DNA of 64,000 nt from Xanthomonas sp. (lineage in GTDB: Bacteria; Pseudomonadota; Gammaproteobacteria; Xanthomonadales; Xanthomonadaceae), in contig JADFDQ010000011.1 in NCBI GenBank assembly GCA_018262705.1, positions 1 through 64,000 on the forward strand. The letters are read 5' to 3'. Numbering within the stretch: position 1 is the stretch's first letter; every line of letters begins with the position of its first letter. The translations under genes and the position numbers were made by a program. This document shows positions 18,553 through 28,924 of the stretch, in pieces. A model generated the notes under the pieces. It was not told the origin of the DNA. It made no database searches and saw nothing but the letters and a program-made list of their open reading frames with translations.

Positions 18553-20598
18553 TCAATCGTCTTCCGTCTGCGGCTTGAACGCCTCCATCAGCTTTTTCTG
18601 CACCTGTGCCGGAACCGGCTCATAGCGGTTGAAGTCGAGCGTGTAGTGGCCGCGGCCGGCGGTGGCGGATTTCAGTTCGGCGCCATAGCTTTCCAGCTCG
18701 GACAGCGGCACCAGCGCACGGATCACGATCTCGCCGCTGTCCAGCGAATCGGTGCTGGCGATGCGCGCACGCTTGGTGGCCAGCCCGCCGCTGATGTCGC
18801 CCATGCAGGCCTCGGGCGCGGTGACTTCCAGATCCACGATCGGTTCGAGCACCTGCGGCCTAGCCTTGCCCACGGCGTCGAGAAAGGCGCGTTTGCCGGC
18901 GGCGATGAAGGCCACTTCCTTGCTGTCGACCGGATGGTGCTTGCCGTCGTACACCGTCACCCGCAGGTCCTGCATCGGGTAACCGGCAATGGCGCCGCCG
19001 GTCAGCACCTGGCGCACGCCTTTTTCGATCGCAGGCAGAAACTGGCCGGGGATGGTGCCGCCCTTGACCTCGTCCATGAATTCGAAACCGGCGCCACGCG
19101 GCAGCGGCTGCACGCGCAGGAACACCTCGCCAAACTGGCCGGCGCCGCCGGTCTGCTTTTTGTGCCGATGGTGGCCCTCGGCATTCACGCCGATGGTCTC
19201 GCGGTAGGCGATGCGCGGCGGCCGGGTCGTCACCTCGACCTGGAAGCGGTCTTTCAGGCGTTGCAGCATGACCCGCAGGTGCAGGTCGGACAGGCCGCGG
19301 ATCACGGTTTCGTTGGTTTCGCCGCTGTGCTCGACCACGAACGCCGGATCCTCTTCGGCGAGTTTGCCCAGCGCGGTCGCCAGCTTTTGCTCCTGCCCTT
19401 TGGTGGCCGGCTCGACCGCCATGCCGAACATCGCGCGCGGGAACAGCATCGGCGTCAGCGAGATCAGATCTTCGTCGTGCGAATCGTGCAGGATCGCCTC
19501 GTAGTGCAGTTCGTCGACCTTGGCCACGGCGGCGATGTCGCCGGGAATGGCCTGCTGGATCTCGACGTGGTCCTTGCCCTGCAGCCGCAGCAGGTGCGAA
19601 ACCTTGAACGCCTTCTTGCCATCGTCCACTAACAGCTGGGTGTCGCGCCGGATCGTGCCCTGATGGACGCGGAACACGCCGAGCTTGCCGACGAAGGGGT
19701 CGTTGACCAGCTTGAACACGTCGGCGATGACGTGAGCGTTCGGATCGGGCGTTGCTGCGACCGGTTGCGCGGCGTTGCCGCGACCCTTGCGGAATGGTGC
19801 GGGATTGGCCTCGCCCGGGTGCGGGAACAGGCGCTGGGCAACGTCGAGAAATTTGCGCGTGCCCACGCCGGTGCGCGCGGAAAGAAACAGCACCGGGATC
19901 AGGTGGCCTTCGCGCAGGCACTGCTCGAAGGCATCGTGCAGTTCTTCGGCGGTCAATGCGTCTTCGCCGTGTTCGAGGAAGCGGTCCATCACCGCCTCGT
20001 TCATCTCGACCACCTGGTCGAGGATCTTCTGGTGCCATTCGGAGACCGGGCCGAGGTCGCTGTCGCCCTCGCGCCCGTCGAAGCAATCGATCACCCGCGC
20101 GCCGCCGTCCGCCGGCAGGTTGATTGGCAGCACTTCCGGGCCGAATTCTTCGCGCAACGCAGCGAGCAGGCGTCCGTCGGCGTGGCCGGTGTCGATCTTG
20201 TTGATCACGATGCAGCGCGACAGCCCGCGCCCGATCGCGTAGTGCATCATCCGGCGGGTGCCGTGGCCGATGCCGGATTCGGGATCAATGACTATTGCAA
20301 TCGTTTCCACCGCGTCCATCACGCCCAACGCGGGGCCGCGGAAATCCTGATAGCCGGGCGTATCGATCAGGTTCAGGTGCAACTCCGGACGGTCGATGCT
20401 GGCGATGGCTGCGTCCAGCGAATGGCCGCGTTCTTTTTCGATCGGATCGAAGTCGGAAACCGTGCTGCCGCGTTCGACCGTACCTGCCGTCTGGAGTGCG
20501 CCGCCGGCATGCAGCAGGGCTTCGAACAAGGTGGTTTTGCCGGCGCCGGGGTGGCCCGCCAAGGCCACGTTGCGAATTTCGGTTGTGCTGTAGGACAT
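18553..20598 (-). CDS. EF-G-like translational GTPase (EF-G2 type)
   Basis: A 681-residue paralogue of elongation factor G. G-domain motifs are GHPGAGKTTL (P-loop), IDTPGYQDF (G3) and INKID (G4), followed by EF-G domains II-V with the C-terminal domain V pattern LEPIVDLEVTAPEACMGD. It is slightly shorter than canonical EF-G (about 700) and lacks the usual G3 'DTPGHVDF', both features of the EF-G2 branch. EF-G2 proteins are known or suspected to act on ribosomes but do not always support translocation; the role here is open. The start at 20598 is preceded by GGGAGG and begins the G domain at once. An upstream ATG would add 48 unrelated residues. Confidence 0.9.
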   Translation of the reverse strand: MSYSTTEIRNVALAGHPGAGKTTLFEALLHAGGALQTAGTVERGSTVSDFDPIEKERGHSLDAAIASIDRPELHLNLIDTPGYQDFRGPALGVMDAVETIAIVIDPESGIGHGTRRMMHYAIGRGLSRCIVINKIDTGHADGRLLAALREEFGPEVLPINLPADGGARVIDCFDGREGDSDLGPVSEWHQKILDQVVEMNEAVMDRFLEHGEDALTAEELHDAFEQCLREGHLIPVLFLSARTGVGTRKFLDVAQRLFPHPGEANPAPFRKGRGNAAQPVAATPDPNAHVIADVFKLVNDPFVGKLGVFRVHQGTIRRDTQLLVDDGKKAFKVSHLLRLQGKDHVEIQQAIPGDIAAVAKVDELHYEAILHDSHDEDLISLTPMLFPRAMFGMAVEPATKGQEQKLATALGKLAEEDPAFVVEHSGETNETVIRGLSDLHLRVMLQRLKDRFQVEVTTRPPRIAYRETIGVNAEGHHRHKKQTGGAGQFGEVFLRVQPLPRGAGFEFMDEVKGGTIPGQFLPAIEKGVRQVLTGGAIAGYPMQDLRVTVYDGKHHPVDSKEVAFIAAGKRAFLDAVGKARPQVLEPIVDLEVTAPEACMGDISGGLATKRARIASTDSLDSGEIVIRALVPLSELESYGAELKSATAGRGHYTLDFNRYEPVPAQVQKKLMEAFKPQTEDD

Positions 20599-20877
20599 GC
20601 CTGCGACCCTCCCTGCATGGGTGAATGGGCGCCGTGGCAGTTCGCGTCCGACGCTGCCGATCCAGCGGCAAGCGCGACGGTCAGGGCGTAGCGTCACCTT
20701 AACGCAGGTAGGCGTGATCGGATCGTGCGCTGCAACACCCATTGTCTGACTGCGGCGAACGAAGCTGTCGCGCCGCTAAACGGAATTGGCGGAGCGCGCC
20801 GCGTTCAGCTTCGCGTCAAGCGTTGCATTGCACTGTCTGGCCGCGCCGACCAATTCACCCGGCCAAGGGGAACCACC

Positions 20878-21627
20878 GTGAAACGACTGTTTGCCTCCCT
20901 GCTTGCCATCGCTGTTCTTGCGACCAGCTCCGCTGCGATCGCGCAGTCCGGCGACGACCCGTACGGCAACCCGTACAACGACGGTGTGCCCGCAGACATC
21001 GGCACCGTGGACAACGGCGCCTACGCCAATGACGCCAACGTTGATCCGGGCCGGAACAGCTATTACGACTACGCCCGCGTGATCCGCGTGGATCCGGTGC
21101 TGGACGATGGCTATGCAGCAGTGCCCAGCCAAACCCGGCGCTGCTACGACCGAACCACGGCGGGACGCTATGAGCGCGATCCCTACAACGACGGTCGTGG
21201 CGGCTATTACGACGATCGCTACGGTCGCTACGACCGCGACCCGTACGGCAACGACCGTCGCCCCGGCACCCACGCCGGAGGCAATGCCGCGGCGATCATC
21301 GGCGGCATTGCCGGTGCCGTGGTCGGCAGCCAGATCGGCGGCGGCAGCGGCACCTATGCCGCGACTGCGGTGGGTTCGCTGTTGGGCAGCGTGGCCGGCC
21401 GTGAAATCTACGAGCAAAACCAGCGCGAGCGCTATGTCCGCGGAGGCACGGTTCGGGTCTGCGATCCGGAGCCGGTTCGGGGCGATGGCTATGGCGACGC
21501 CGACGACCGGCAGGGCAGCGGCGGCTACGACGTCACCTACGAATACAACGGACGTCAATACACGCGGCGAATGGACTACAACCCGGGCGACCGCATCCGG
21601 GTGCGGGTGGATGTCGCTCCCGAATAG
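20878..21627 (+). CDS. Secreted glycine-zipper 2TM protein
   Basis: A 249-residue exported protein starting at GTG (20878), with AAGGGG eight bases upstream and a signal peptide MKRLFASLLAIAVLATSSAAIA ending near residue 22. The middle third is rich in Asp, Tyr, Arg and Gly (YDDRYGRYDRDPYG). A glycine-zipper segment at about 145-185 (AIIGGIAGAVVGSQIGGG) matches the 17-kDa antigen/2TM glycine-zipper family of envelope proteins. The C-terminal domain (DVTYEYNGRQYTRRMDYNPG) is the conserved ligand-free beta part of the same family. Likely periplasmic or outer-membrane associated; no enzymatic function is indicated. Confidence 0.85.
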   Translation: MKRLFASLLAIAVLATSSAAIAQSGDDPYGNPYNDGVPADIGTVDNGAYANDANVDPGRNSYYDYARVIRVDPVLDDGYAAVPSQTRRCYDRTTAGRYERDPYNDGRGGYYDDRYGRYDRDPYGNDRRPGTHAGGNAAAIIGGIAGAVVGSQIGGGSGTYAATAVGSLLGSVAGREIYEQNQRERYVRGGTVRVCDPEPVRGDGYGDADDRQGSGGYDVTYEYNGRQYTRRMDYNPGDRIRVRVDVAPE

Positions 21628-21658
21628 CGCACAAGACAACGCTTGAGCCAGCGTTACC

Positions 21659-21678
21659 GCGCGCCACGGATGGCGCGC
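21659..21678. terminator. Hairpin between convergent genes
   Basis: GCGCGCCA-CGGA-TGGCGCGC, an eight-base-pair perfect stem in the 64-bp gap between the glycine-zipper gene and the convergent receiver-domain gene. No U-tract is present, so function as an intrinsic terminator is only possible. Confidence 0.4.
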
Positions 21679-21691
21679 TGGCTTGAGGCCG

Positions 21692-22261
21692 TCAGGCTCC
21701 GCCGATGGCCTTGGCCGCGAATTCAGCCCTCGTGCGCGGGCGTGCGCTGTGGCGCGGGACGCCGTTTTCGTCGACCAGCCGTTCGATCCGGGTGAACACC
21801 TCGGCGCGGGCAAAGGGTTTCTTCATGAAATCGTCGGCACCGATGCGCTGCACGTAAAACTGCTCGGTCGCCGCCGAGTTGCCGCTGATCATGATGATCG
21901 GCACGTTCCCGGTGATCGGGTCGCGGCGCAGGGTGCGCAATACGTTGAAGCCGTCGATGCCCGGCAGGACGATGTCGAGGAAGATCAGGTTCGGCACTTC
22001 CTTGCGTGCGACCTCGATCCCGCTTTCGCCGTCATAGGCGGTCAAAACCTCGTATTGGTTCTGCTGCAGCATGCGCTTGAGCAGCGCCACGATCGTGTGC
22101 GAATCGTCGATGACCAGAACGCGGGTGCCCGGTTGGGCGTTCTTGCGGTCGTGTTCGCGGCGGTCGTTGAAACGCCGATCGCCGGATTCGCCGGAGGCTG
22201 CCGGTCGCGCCTGTCCGTCGGCCGGGGACTGTTTGCGCCTGAATAGATCGAAGAAAGCCAC
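21692..22261 (-). CDS. Stand-alone response regulator (receiver domain)
   Basis: A 189-residue protein with a charged N-terminal leader (about 45 residues, including GDRRFNDRREHDRK) and a single receiver domain of the PilH/CheY type. Acidic pocket residues lie in VIDDS, the phospho-acceptor Asp in FLDIVLPG, the conserved Ser/Thr position in MISGNS, and the Lys in FMKKPFA. There is no output domain. It probably works by protein contact in a phosphorelay, such as twitching or chemotaxis-like signalling, but no kinase gene is adjacent. I prefer the GTG at 22261, which has GGGGGTG upstream, over an ATG ten codons earlier that has no ribosome binding site. Confidence 0.85.
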   Translation of the reverse strand: MAFFDLFRRKQSPADGQARPAASGESGDRRFNDRREHDRKNAQPGTRVLVIDDSHTIVALLKRMLQQNQYEVLTAYDGESGIEVARKEVPNLIFLDIVLPGIDGFNVLRTLRRDPITGNVPIIMISGNSAATEQFYVQRIGADDFMKKPFARAEVFTRIERLVDENGVPRHSARPRTRAEFAAKAIGGA

Positions 22262-22315
22262 GTCTGCACCCCCGCACTGCGACGGCGTCATCTTAGCAGC
22301 GAAGTCGGTCGAAGG

Positions 22316-23194
22316 TCAGTCGATCCTGCGTTTGCTTTCCGCCAGCGCGCGCAGCGCGTACAGCCGCGCCACCTTGCCCCAGGCCAGCGCGGCGCCGATC
22401 AGACAGGAAAACAGCAGGCCGAGCAGCAGCCCGCCGCCCGTGCGCTGGCGCAGCCAGAGCAGGGCAACTGCGACGATTGACGCCAGAATCCACGGCACCA
22501 GATAGGCGGACAGCACCGCGATCGGACGGCGTGCCAGAAGCACCGCTCCCCGCCACCATGCCTTGATCGCCGAGCGCAGGTTGACGTCGGCGGCCAGCCA
22601 GCCGCGGCCGGCTTCGACGCTGGCGTGGGCGAGCACGAACAGGACGATCCCGACCACCATTGCGATATCGCTTCCACGACTGACCTCGGAGGCGAGGATG
22701 GCATGCTCGTGCAGCTTGGCGTTGAGGCCGTACATCGCGCTGCCGGCCATCACCGCCGCGCCCAGCGGCAGGATCGACCACAGCAGCAGGCGCAGCAGCG
22801 GCCAGAATTCGCCGATGGCGCCGCGCAGCAGGTCGCCGAAGCCGGGGCGGACGGCGCTGCGGGCGGCAACCAAGGTGGCGCCGACCAGTAGCGGGGAGAG
22901 CAGCAGCATCAGCAGCGCGGCAATCCGGATGTTGCCGGACAGCGTTGTCAGCGGCGCGGTCGGTGCCATCAATGCGTCGATCATGCGCATCGGTGCTTTG
23001 CCGACGGCAATGGCGTCGGACTGCAGTGAATGATCCAGCACGCTGCCGAGCCAGGACCAGGCCGGCACGGCGGCCAGCAGCGCGCAGCCAAGGGTGGCCA
23101 GCACCCACAGCAACAGCAGCTTCCAGTGCAGGGCGCGGAAAAGGGCGGCCGGAACGACGGCGCGGGCGCGGATCGGGCGAATCGAAGAATTCAT
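22316..23194 (-). CDS. Polytopic membrane protein of unknown function
   Basis: A 292-residue inner-membrane protein with about six hydrophobic helices (first near 24-50, WKLLLLWVLATLGCALLAAV) and a large loop between helices one and two. I do not recognise a family. It begins ten bases after the M1 peptidase stop codon on the same strand, so the two genes almost certainly form one transcript. This suggests a shared envelope-related task, for example a membrane platform or exporter for the peptidase, but that is inference. The start at 23194 follows a purine-rich stretch and gives the expected basic N-terminus. Confidence 0.75.
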   Translation of the reverse strand: MNSSIRPIRARAVVPAALFRALHWKLLLLWVLATLGCALLAAVPAWSWLGSVLDHSLQSDAIAVGKAPMRMIDALMAPTAPLTTLSGNIRIAALLMLLLSPLLVGATLVAARSAVRPGFGDLLRGAIGEFWPLLRLLLWSILPLGAAVMAGSAMYGLNAKLHEHAILASEVSRGSDIAMVVGIVLFVLAHASVEAGRGWLAADVNLRSAIKAWWRGAVLLARRPIAVLSAYLVPWILASIVAVALLWLRQRTGGGLLLGLLFSCLIGAALAWGKVARLYALRALAESKRRID

Positions 23195-23204
23195 GTGCGC
23201 GCCC

Positions 23205-25418
23205 TCAGACCGTGGCCAGCAGGGTGAAAAAGGCTTGCAGCAGGGCCGCAAGATCGCCGAACCAGCGGCTTGACGCCTGCGGCTTGGCCTCGATGCTGTA
23301 GCTGTCGTTGAGCTTGTTGGCGTCCATGCGGATGCGGTTGTCCGGATCGAGCTGGGCGCCGGTGGCCTTGACGGGGGTGTCCATCGCGAACCGCTGCCAG
23401 CTGCCCCGGCTGGTGACCGCGAAATCGCGGTGGCTGCCGTCGGCGAAGAACACGCGCAGCGTTTGCGGCGGCTTGACCGCATCGCGGCGGACCAGAATCA
23501 CGGTGTGGAACGGGAACGGGCCGGTGCCGGGCTTGGCGTTCGGATGGGCCTTCTTCCAGGCGGAGCGCAGGTCGGCGATCTGCTTGTCCGCCGCCTTGCT
23601 GTCGAGCATCACCTGCTTGCCCTGCTGCTGGCGGTAGCCGGGCAGAGGCAGCGTTTCGCTGCTGGTCATGCGGGCAATGCGGTCGTCGGTGCGGCCGCTG
23701 CCGAACACATAGGCGTCGAAGGCGGCGTTGACGATGTCGGCTTTGCCGGTGCCTTCGGCCAGCGCGTCGCGCAGATCGGCCAGTGCGGGATGGCGGAATT
23801 TCCAGCGTTCGTAATACAGCTTCATCGCCCGTTCCATCGCGGGCGTACCGACCAACATCTCTATATGGCGCATCGCGGTGGCGGTGCGCGAATAGACCGT
23901 GCCGTAGCTGCCGCTGGACAGGACCGCCCAGGAATTCATGCCGAGCGGATCGGCCGGGTCGTTGAGGCTGGCGCCGAGGCGCTCCATGTCGAACGGACGG
24001 AGTTGGGTGCCGATGCGCAGGGCTTTCAGCCAGCCGGTGGTCAGATTGAGCATCTGGTTGCGCGAAGTCATCATGCGCTGGTCCCAGTATTCGTTCATGC
24101 CCTCGTCGAGCATGGGCTCTTCGAACTCGTTGGAGCCGAGGATGCCGTAAAAGTAGCCGTGGCCGAATTCGTGCACGGTGACGAAATCGAGCATGAAGCG
24201 GCTGATGCTGCCGGACGCCACCTGCTCGGTGCTGTCGGCGGTAAAGAAGGTCGGGTATTCCATGCCGCCGGCTTCGGCGGCGCCGTAGGGCGGCACCACG
24301 GCGGTAGCAGTCTGGTACGGGTAGGGGCCGAGGGTGCGCGAAAAGTAATCCAGAGAGTCGATGGTCGCCTGCGCAACCGGCTCGGCGTTCGAGGCGTATT
24401 CCGGGTGGTAGAGCACGCGCACTTCGACCGGGCCCAGCGGGCCGTTCCAGGTGCGCACCAGCGGTTTGGCGTAGCGATTGTCGGCGGTCCAGGCGAAATC
24501 GTGGACGTCGTCCTGCAGATAGCGGTGGGTCACCTTGCCGCCGCGTTCGACCGGCGCGCCGGATTCCTTGCCGGTGGCGCCGACGGTGTAGCCCTTGGGC
24601 ACGGTCAGGCGCACGTCGTAGCTGCCGTAATCGGCGTAGAACTCGCTGTGCAGGTGGAACTCGTGGGCGTTCCAGCGCGGCGCGGTGGCGCCGCGTTCGC
24701 CCGGCAGTTCCAGTACGCCGATCTTCGGGAACCACTGGCCGATCAGGTGGAAGCTGCCGTAGTAGCCGGTGCGTGCGACCACGCGCGGCAGTTGGTCGAA
24801 GAAGTCGATGTTGAGCGTGGTGCTGGCGCCCGCCGCGACCGGTTGCGGAAGATCGATGCGAACCACGCTGCGGTCGGTTTTCGGACCGTTGTCCGGCTGC
24901 ACGTAGGTCCATTTCGCTGCCGCGCCGCCCTGCTGCACGCGGTCGAGCCGGATGTAGCCGTATTCGTTGTCGTTGGTGGCGACGTTGCTGCGAAAACCGC
25001 TGGCGCTGGCGCGCTTTTCGGTCATGAAGGTGCTGCCGGGGCCCTCGAAGGCGTTCAGGTACAGGTGCAGATAGATACTGCACACCGGCTGCGCGCTGCG
25101 GTTGCGCCAGGTCAGCGTCTGCTTGCCGCTGACGGTGTGCTTGTTCGGATCGAGTTCGGCGTCGATCGAATAGGACACCACGCGGTCGGACAGGGTGGCA
25201 GCGTTGGCGGCGCGCGGCCCGCCCCAAGCGTCGGCTGCGCTGGAGGTGCGCACCGCGGCGGCGTTGGGCGCCGCCAGCGGGATCGTCGGGCAACTGGTTG
25301 CGACAAGCGTGGCGGGTGGAGCCGCAGGTTCGGCGGCGGCGACCTGAGTTTTCGCAATCGCGGGGGTGGACAGCGCCAGCAGCGCGGCCAGAGCGAACGG
25401 TGTGCAGCGACGGGTCAT
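23205..25418 (-). CDS. Secreted M1-family zinc metallopeptidase
   Basis: A 737-residue gluzincin of the M1 (aminopeptidase N-like) family. The signal peptide MTRRCTPFALAALLALSTPAIA is followed by an M1 N-terminal beta domain. The substrate-binding motif is GGMEYPT, in place of GAMEN, and the zinc motif VHEFGHGYFYGILGSNEFEE has HExxH with the distal Glu 19 residues after it. The changed GxMEN motif is common in this secreted branch and may shift specificity, so aminopeptidase activity is likely but not certain. It is expected in the periplasm. The start at 25418 was chosen for the signal peptide. The membrane protein at 22316-23194 follows ten bases downstream. Confidence 0.88.
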   Translation of the reverse strand: MTRRCTPFALAALLALSTPAIAKTQVAAAEPAAPPATLVATSCPTIPLAAPNAAAVRTSSAADAWGGPRAANAATLSDRVVSYSIDAELDPNKHTVSGKQTLTWRNRSAQPVCSIYLHLYLNAFEGPGSTFMTEKRASASGFRSNVATNDNEYGYIRLDRVQQGGAAAKWTYVQPDNGPKTDRSVVRIDLPQPVAAGASTTLNIDFFDQLPRVVARTGYYGSFHLIGQWFPKIGVLELPGERGATAPRWNAHEFHLHSEFYADYGSYDVRLTVPKGYTVGATGKESGAPVERGGKVTHRYLQDDVHDFAWTADNRYAKPLVRTWNGPLGPVEVRVLYHPEYASNAEPVAQATIDSLDYFSRTLGPYPYQTATAVVPPYGAAEAGGMEYPTFFTADSTEQVASGSISRFMLDFVTVHEFGHGYFYGILGSNEFEEPMLDEGMNEYWDQRMMTSRNQMLNLTTGWLKALRIGTQLRPFDMERLGASLNDPADPLGMNSWAVLSSGSYGTVYSRTATAMRHIEMLVGTPAMERAMKLYYERWKFRHPALADLRDALAEGTGKADIVNAAFDAYVFGSGRTDDRIARMTSSETLPLPGYRQQQGKQVMLDSKAADKQIADLRSAWKKAHPNAKPGTGPFPFHTVILVRRDAVKPPQTLRVFFADGSHRDFAVTSRGSWQRFAMDTPVKATGAQLDPDNRIRMDANKLNDSYSIEAKPQASSRWFGDLAALLQAFFTLLATV

Positions 25419-25568
25419 GGAGACGTCCGCATCGGTGGGATGAAAGCACGATGTGCGATTCGCGCGGGCATGGCAAGATGCCAAGAGTCACGAAATCGAC
25501 GTGATGGGTGTCAGGCGTGACGGCTTCGGCACGGGTTGCAGGTGGAATTCAGACAGGGGGAGCGGTGA

Positions 25569-26375
25569 ATGAATCGGATTGCCCGGGTCGCCTTGCTGAT
25601 GCTGTTTTTGGGGATGGCGGTTGCATGCAGCAAGTCGCCTTCTCGTAATGCGGAAGGCGGTGACCTTCTTGCCGTTTCCTATATCGAACCTCCGCCGCCG
25701 CGCACAGGCTCGATGCTGGCCTACGAGCACGACGTCAGCGTCGAGCTGCCGGGCAAGGAGATTTTGGCGCGGCTGCAGCAGTCGCAGTTGGCCTGCATCG
25801 AAAGCAAGTTCGGAACCTGCGAGATCCTGAGCGTCGAACAGTCCGGCGGCGATTCGCCCAACGCCGAGTTGGAGGTGCGCATCGTTCCAGCCGGGGTCGA
25901 GCCGATGATTGCGCAAGCCAGTCAAGGCGCGCGGATCGGTGCCCGCAACACCCGCGCCGAAGATCTGGCACAGGCGGTCAACGACACTGCCCGCGAGCGC
26001 GCCCGGCTGCAGAAGGAGATGGAACGGCTGCAGGAATTCCAGCAGCGGCGCGATCTGTCGGTGGCCGACATGATTGCCCTGTCGCAGCGCAGCGCTGAAA
26101 CCGAAACCCGGCTGCAGGCCGCCGATCAGGAAAGCGCCCAGCAGCAGCGCCGGATCAACACCCAGCGGCTGACGCTCCGCTACAAGCCGTCCGATGGCGA
26201 ATCCGGGCGCAGCGAAATCGGCAGTGCGCTGCGCGACTTCGGCGGCAATTTCTCGCAGGGCGTGGCGTTCATCATTCGCGCCGCGGCCTATCTGCTGCCG
26301 CTGCTGATCGGCCTGTTCGTGCTGATCGTGATCATTCGCCGGCTGCGCCGCAAAAAACCGACCGGCAGGGGGTGA
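25569..26375 (+). CDS. DUF4349-type lipoprotein with coiled coil
   Basis: A 268-residue envelope protein of the DUF4349 type. The lipoprotein signal MNRIARVALLMLFLGMAVAC ends in a lipobox Cys at residue 20. An extracytoplasmic domain (about 45-125) is followed by a long coiled-coil segment (about 135-205, Gln/Glu/Arg rich). A C-terminal transmembrane helix (AAYLLPLLIGLFVLIVIIRRL) is followed by a very basic tail. Lipidation plus a C-terminal anchor is typical of the family. The function is unknown; coiled-coil sensing or stress roles have been suggested for relatives. It ends four bases from the convergent cyclophilin gene. Confidence 0.82.
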   Translation: MNRIARVALLMLFLGMAVACSKSPSRNAEGGDLLAVSYIEPPPPRTGSMLAYEHDVSVELPGKEILARLQQSQLACIESKFGTCEILSVEQSGGDSPNAELEVRIVPAGVEPMIAQASQGARIGARNTRAEDLAQAVNDTARERARLQKEMERLQEFQQRRDLSVADMIALSQRSAETETRLQAADQESAQQQRRINTQRLTLRYKPSDGESGRSEIGSALRDFGGNFSQGVAFIIRAAAYLLPLLIGLFVLIVIIRRLRRKKPTGRG

Positions 26376-26379
26376 GCGG

Positions 26380-27303
26380 CTACGGCTTCGGCGCCGCCCG
26401 CACCGGCAGCGGCACGTTGCACAGGTCGATATGGCCAGGCGGCTGGGTGTAGAAATCGTCCTTGCGATTGCGCCGCGCCTCGGTGGCGTCGATGAAAGCC
26501 TGGCTGTCGGTGCGCAGCAGTTGCAACGGCGTGCGCTGCGCCGCCGGCACTTCGATGGCCAGCTGGATCGACAGGATCGGCGTGCGCTGCGCCGGATCGG
26601 TGTAGAAGCCCATCGGTGCGGGGCCACGCGGGATCACGCTGAGCAGTTCCATGCCTTGCACCACCCGACCAACCACGCTGAGCTGGTGGTCGAGCGCGCG
26701 CGGCGCCTGGCCGATCACGGCGTAGAGTTCCGCGCCGAGGCTGCTGTCCGGCGGGTTGTTGCGACCGGCGCCGACTACGCCGTAGCAGTGCGCCATCCAC
26801 ATCCTGCCGGTCTGCGGGTTGCGCGCCACCGGCATGCCGTCGACAAAGCCGACCTCAGGCGCCCAGCCGTCGCTGTCGGGCAGGCGGTCGAAGGCCACGC
26901 CGCGGTCGCTGCGGGTGAATTCGGCGGGCAGGTGGGTTTTCGTTCCGGGAGGATAGGGTTTGGCCTTGCCGGCCTCTTCGCCCTCGGCGTCGCCGAACTG
27001 GACCACGAAATTGTCCTGCGAACGGTAGATCGTCAGTCCGTCCCAGAAGTGACCGCGCGCCATGGTGCGGATATTGGCGACGTGCTCGGGCGCGAAGCCG
27101 GGCGCCAGTTCGATGATGACACGACCGCCCGGCAGTTCCATGTAGAGCGTGTTGGCCGGATCGAGGTTGCGCCACGCGCTGGCCGGCGCAGCGTCGATGA
27201 TCTCCTGCGCGCTGCGCGGCTTGGGCGGTTGGCCGGCGTCCTGGGCGATGGCGGGCGCGCTGGAGGCTGCGGCAAGAGCGAGGGCGAGCAAGACGCGGCG
27301 CAT
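26380..27303 (-). CDS. Periplasmic cyclophilin-type peptidyl-prolyl isomerase
   Basis: A 307-residue secreted cyclophilin-like protein. The signal peptide [20 protein letters not shown] ends near residue 20. The isomerase core begins [20 protein letters not shown] and contains [14 protein letters not shown], where the Arg, Phe and Gln match the canonical FHR..F..Q catalytic set; GMELL is the usual late motif. It is longer than the 160-190 residues of simple bacterial cyclophilins because of inserts and a C-terminal extension. It probably helps fold exported proteins. Upstream, between this gene and phaZ, lies the long palindromic element at 27372-27472. Confidence 0.88.
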   Translation of the reverse strand: MRRVLLALALAAASSAPAIAQDAGQPPKPRSAQEIIDAAPASAWRNLDPANTLYMELPGGRVIIELAPGFAPEHVANIRTMARGHFWDGLTIYRSQDNFVVQFGDAEGEEAGKAKPYPPGTKTHLPAEFTRSDRGVAFDRLPDSDGWAPEVGFVDGMPVARNPQTGRMWMAHCYGVVGAGRNNPPDSSLGAELYAVIGQAPRALDHQLSVVGRVVQGMELLSVIPRGPAPMGFYTDPAQRTPILSIQLAIEVPAAQRTPLQLLRTDSQAFIDATEARRNRKDDFYTQPPGHIDLCNVPLPVRAAPKP

Positions 27304-27371
27304 GGATGGCTCCGGGTTGGAAAGTCGAAGCATAGCTTGTGGGGGATGGCCAGAAGTTTACTTTTGTGAGC

Positions 27372-27472
27372 AAGGTCGAGCCGGCGGCCCTTGGGCGCGA
27401 ATGTCCTCCGGCGCCGCCTGTAGGCGACGCCTCCCCCTTTACTTCGCACCCAAGGGCCGCCGGCTCGACCTT
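27372..27472. repeat. Long palindromic element (30-bp arms)
   Basis: Two 30-nt arms, 27372-27401 and 27443-27472, are reverse complements with a single mismatch, separated by a 41-nt GC-rich loop containing a smaller inverted repeat. The arm core is GTCGAGCCGGCGGCCCTTGG. It fills the gap downstream of phaZ and could end its transcript, although no T-run is present. Chance open frames across the element read AGGPWARMS and APKGRRLDL, strings I associate with a dispersed xanthomonad repeat often misannotated as protein. Confidence 0.85.
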
Positions 27473-27505
27473 CGCCTGACAAATTCGCAGATTGAGAAAC
27501 GAAGG

Positions 27506-28831
<1,326 letters not shown>

Positions 28832-28924
28832 CGGCGGGTCTTGCTCCTTTTTGCGGCGATGCAGCATAACTCGCTGGCCGCAGCGGAATGTGATGTGGTT
28901 CTCGTTTTACCACCTTTGCAGAGG

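Noticed and set aside
20725-20877. Upstream extension of the glycine-zipper protein by 51 residues
   Set aside because: The extension lacks a signal peptide and would hide the clean signal that starts at GTG 20878, which has its own ribosome binding site.
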